NCBI GenBank assembly: GCA_963926475.1
Contig: CAWUXE010000023.1
Coordinates: 1-64,000 of the forward strand
Direction: 5' to 3'
Length of the DNA stretch: 64,000 nucleotides
DNA from: UBA2040 sp002384725
GTDB taxonomy: Bacteria; Bacteroidota; Bacteroidia; Flavobacteriales_D; Crocinitomicaceae
Every line of letters starts with the position of its first letter. Within the stretch, counting starts at the first letter, position 1. The position numbers and the translations under genes are program-made. Below the pieces are notes generated by a model that saw nothing but the letters and a program-made list of their open reading frames with translations, made no database searches and was not told where the DNA came from. Shown one piece after another: positions 63,058 through 64,000 of this stretch.

Positions 63058-64000
63058 TGCTCAGCATACTCGACAAATATATCATCCGGAAGTTTCTTTC
63101 CACCTATTTCTTTATGCTGGCGATCATTATGTTGCTGGCGATGGTGTTTGATATTGCCGAGCGGATGAGTGAGTTTATCCAGAATCAAGCAACGATTGGT
63201 GCCATTTTTACCGAGTATTATTTGAATTTCTTGGTCTATTACGGAAACACGTATTCGTCCATGATTGTCTTTATCGCCGTGATTTGGTTTACGGCAAAAA
63301 TGGCGCAGGAAACAGAGATAATTCCGATATTAAATAGTGGTCGTCCTTTCAATCGGTTCTTGCGTCCTTATATGATAGCAGCGACTCTGATTATGTTGAT
63401 TTCCCTGATTATGAATCACTTTATATTGCCACGATCAAATAAGGTTCGTCTCGATTTTGAAGAACGATATTACAGAAATGCCCACCATGTTGAAGATTAT
63501 CATGCGGAATATCCAGGAAATCGGGTAGTGTATTATTCCTCTTACAACGGTTCAGATAATTTAATTAATGATTTTGTGGTTGAAAAATGGAACAACAACA
63601 AACGGATTGTGTACTTTTTAAAAGCGCGTACGGCACAAAATGTTCCTGGAACCAACAAGTGGATTCTCAACGATTATTACGAAAAACACTTCACCAAAGA
63701 CGGCGATGAAATAATTGAAGGTCGACGAAAAGAAGTGCAGTACGATTTTACCCTCGAAGACATGGCAGCCCGAGATAATGTGGTAGAATCATTGACCTAT
63801 GGTGAATTAAAGAAATATATTAAACGCGAGCGAAGCAAAGGATCCAAGAACATTCCAACTTTCGAGATAGAGCTTTATCAGCGAACAGCCTTGCCTTTTG
63901 CGACTTATGTTTTAACTATAATCGGTGTGGCAGTGGCCAGTCGTAAAAAACGGGGTGGAATTGGTGTCAACATCGCCATCGGGTTGGGAATTACCTTCGT
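63057..64000 (+). CDS. LptF/LptG-family permease, 3' end outside window
   Basis: About 314 residues are present, with no stop before the window ends. MLSILDKYIIRKFLSTYFFMLAIIMLLAMVF is a YjgP/YjgQ-type first membrane helix; two more follow by about residue 130, then a soluble beta-jellyroll-like part and a return to membrane (LPFATYVLTIIGVAVASRKKR). In Gram-negatives this pair with LptB extracts lipopolysaccharide from the inner membrane. LptF versus LptG cannot be told. Translationally coupled to tgt. Confidence 0.88.
   Translation, partial: MLSILDKYIIRKFLSTYFFMLAIIMLLAMVFDIAERMSEFIQNQATIGAIFTEYYLNFLVYYGNTYSSMIVFIAVIWFTAKMAQETEIIPILNSGRPFNRFLRPYMIAATLIMLISLIMNHFILPRSNKVRLDFEERYYRNAHHVEDYHAEYPGNRVVYYSSYNGSDNLINDFVVEKWNNNKRIVYFLKARTAQNVPGTNKWILNDYYEKHFTKDGDEIIEGRRKEVQYDFTLEDMAARDNVVESLTYGELKKYIKRERSKGSKNIPTFEIELYQRTALPFATYVLTIIGVAVASRKKRGGIGVNIAIGLGITF

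Overview
The window is AT-rich chromosomal DNA of a member of the Bacteroidota, most likely order Flavobacteriales (possibly near Crocinitomicaceae/Fluviicola; the family guess is weak). The evidence is a type IX secretion (T9SS) and gliding gene set (porU, porV, gldJ), several cell-surface proteins ending in T9SS type A or type B sorting domains, a GWxTD-domain protein, a serine-palmitoyltransferase-like enzyme, and promoters of the Bacteroidota form TTG-N19-TAnnTTTG, best seen before both tRNA genes. Almost everything is ordinary chromosomal housekeeping plus surface or secreted proteins. I see no prophage, insertion sequence, CRISPR array or defence island.

Layout. 1-4620: the 3' part of a giant T9SS adhesin with three exact 450-bp repeats. 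4689-7920 (minus): an LtaS-like phosphoglycerol transferase, a diacylglycerol-kinase-like enzyme and a DinB-like protein in one tight operon. 8004-13054: ChaN-like lipoprotein, DUF983 protein, xerD and aroQ head to head, a glycosyltransferase and a GWxTD protein. 13300-14623: tRNA-Ser, a hairpin-rich element and two paralogous small lipoproteins. 14653-23926: the T9SS block, with porU-porV-ispF on minus and gldJ-murF on plus. 24040-32359: acyl-CoA dehydrogenase, anmK, an amino-acid dehydrogenase, nhaD, an exbB-exbD-tonB operon and folC. 32425-34940: tRNA-Val with a second hairpin-rich element, then bioB-bioF. 35178-45761 (minus): a large CHU_C-type surface protein, an SMUBP2-like helicase, spoT/relA, fahA and a zinc-ribbon membrane protein. 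46174-52919: ychF, an AraC regulator, a T9SS cargo protein, a GNAT enzyme, a VTT membrane protein, an M28 peptidase and a DinB protein. 53124-59141: sphingolipid-type acyltransferase, a small membrane protein, a secreted subtilase, GtrA, a 59-residue secreted protein and a tRNA-dihydrouridine synthase. 59206-64000: an orphan T9SS sorting domain, rsmG, an ECF sigma factor, a glycosyltransferase, tgt and the start of an LptF/G permease.

How the genes fit together. PorU and PorV form the attachment side of the T9SS, GldJ belongs to its gliding/secretion machinery, and the adhesin, CHU_C protein, YCF48-like protein and subtilase are probable clients. ExbB-ExbD-TonB would energise outer-membrane uptake, with the neighbouring NhaD working on the ion gradients. 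LtaS-like and DAG-kinase-like enzymes would make and recycle diacylglycerol. AnmK and MurF serve peptidoglycan recycling and synthesis.

The most unusual signals are non-coding. Both tRNA genes are followed by a mirror-symmetric arrangement of hairpin, T-tract, long inverted repeat, A-tract and second hairpin, sharing the core GTTTCA / TGAAACGAAAAAAG. Other remnants are a broken four-helix-bundle (23S rRNA intervening-sequence type) gene and an orphan T9SS sorting domain. No complete new system is evident; the tRNA-linked element is the best candidate for follow-up.
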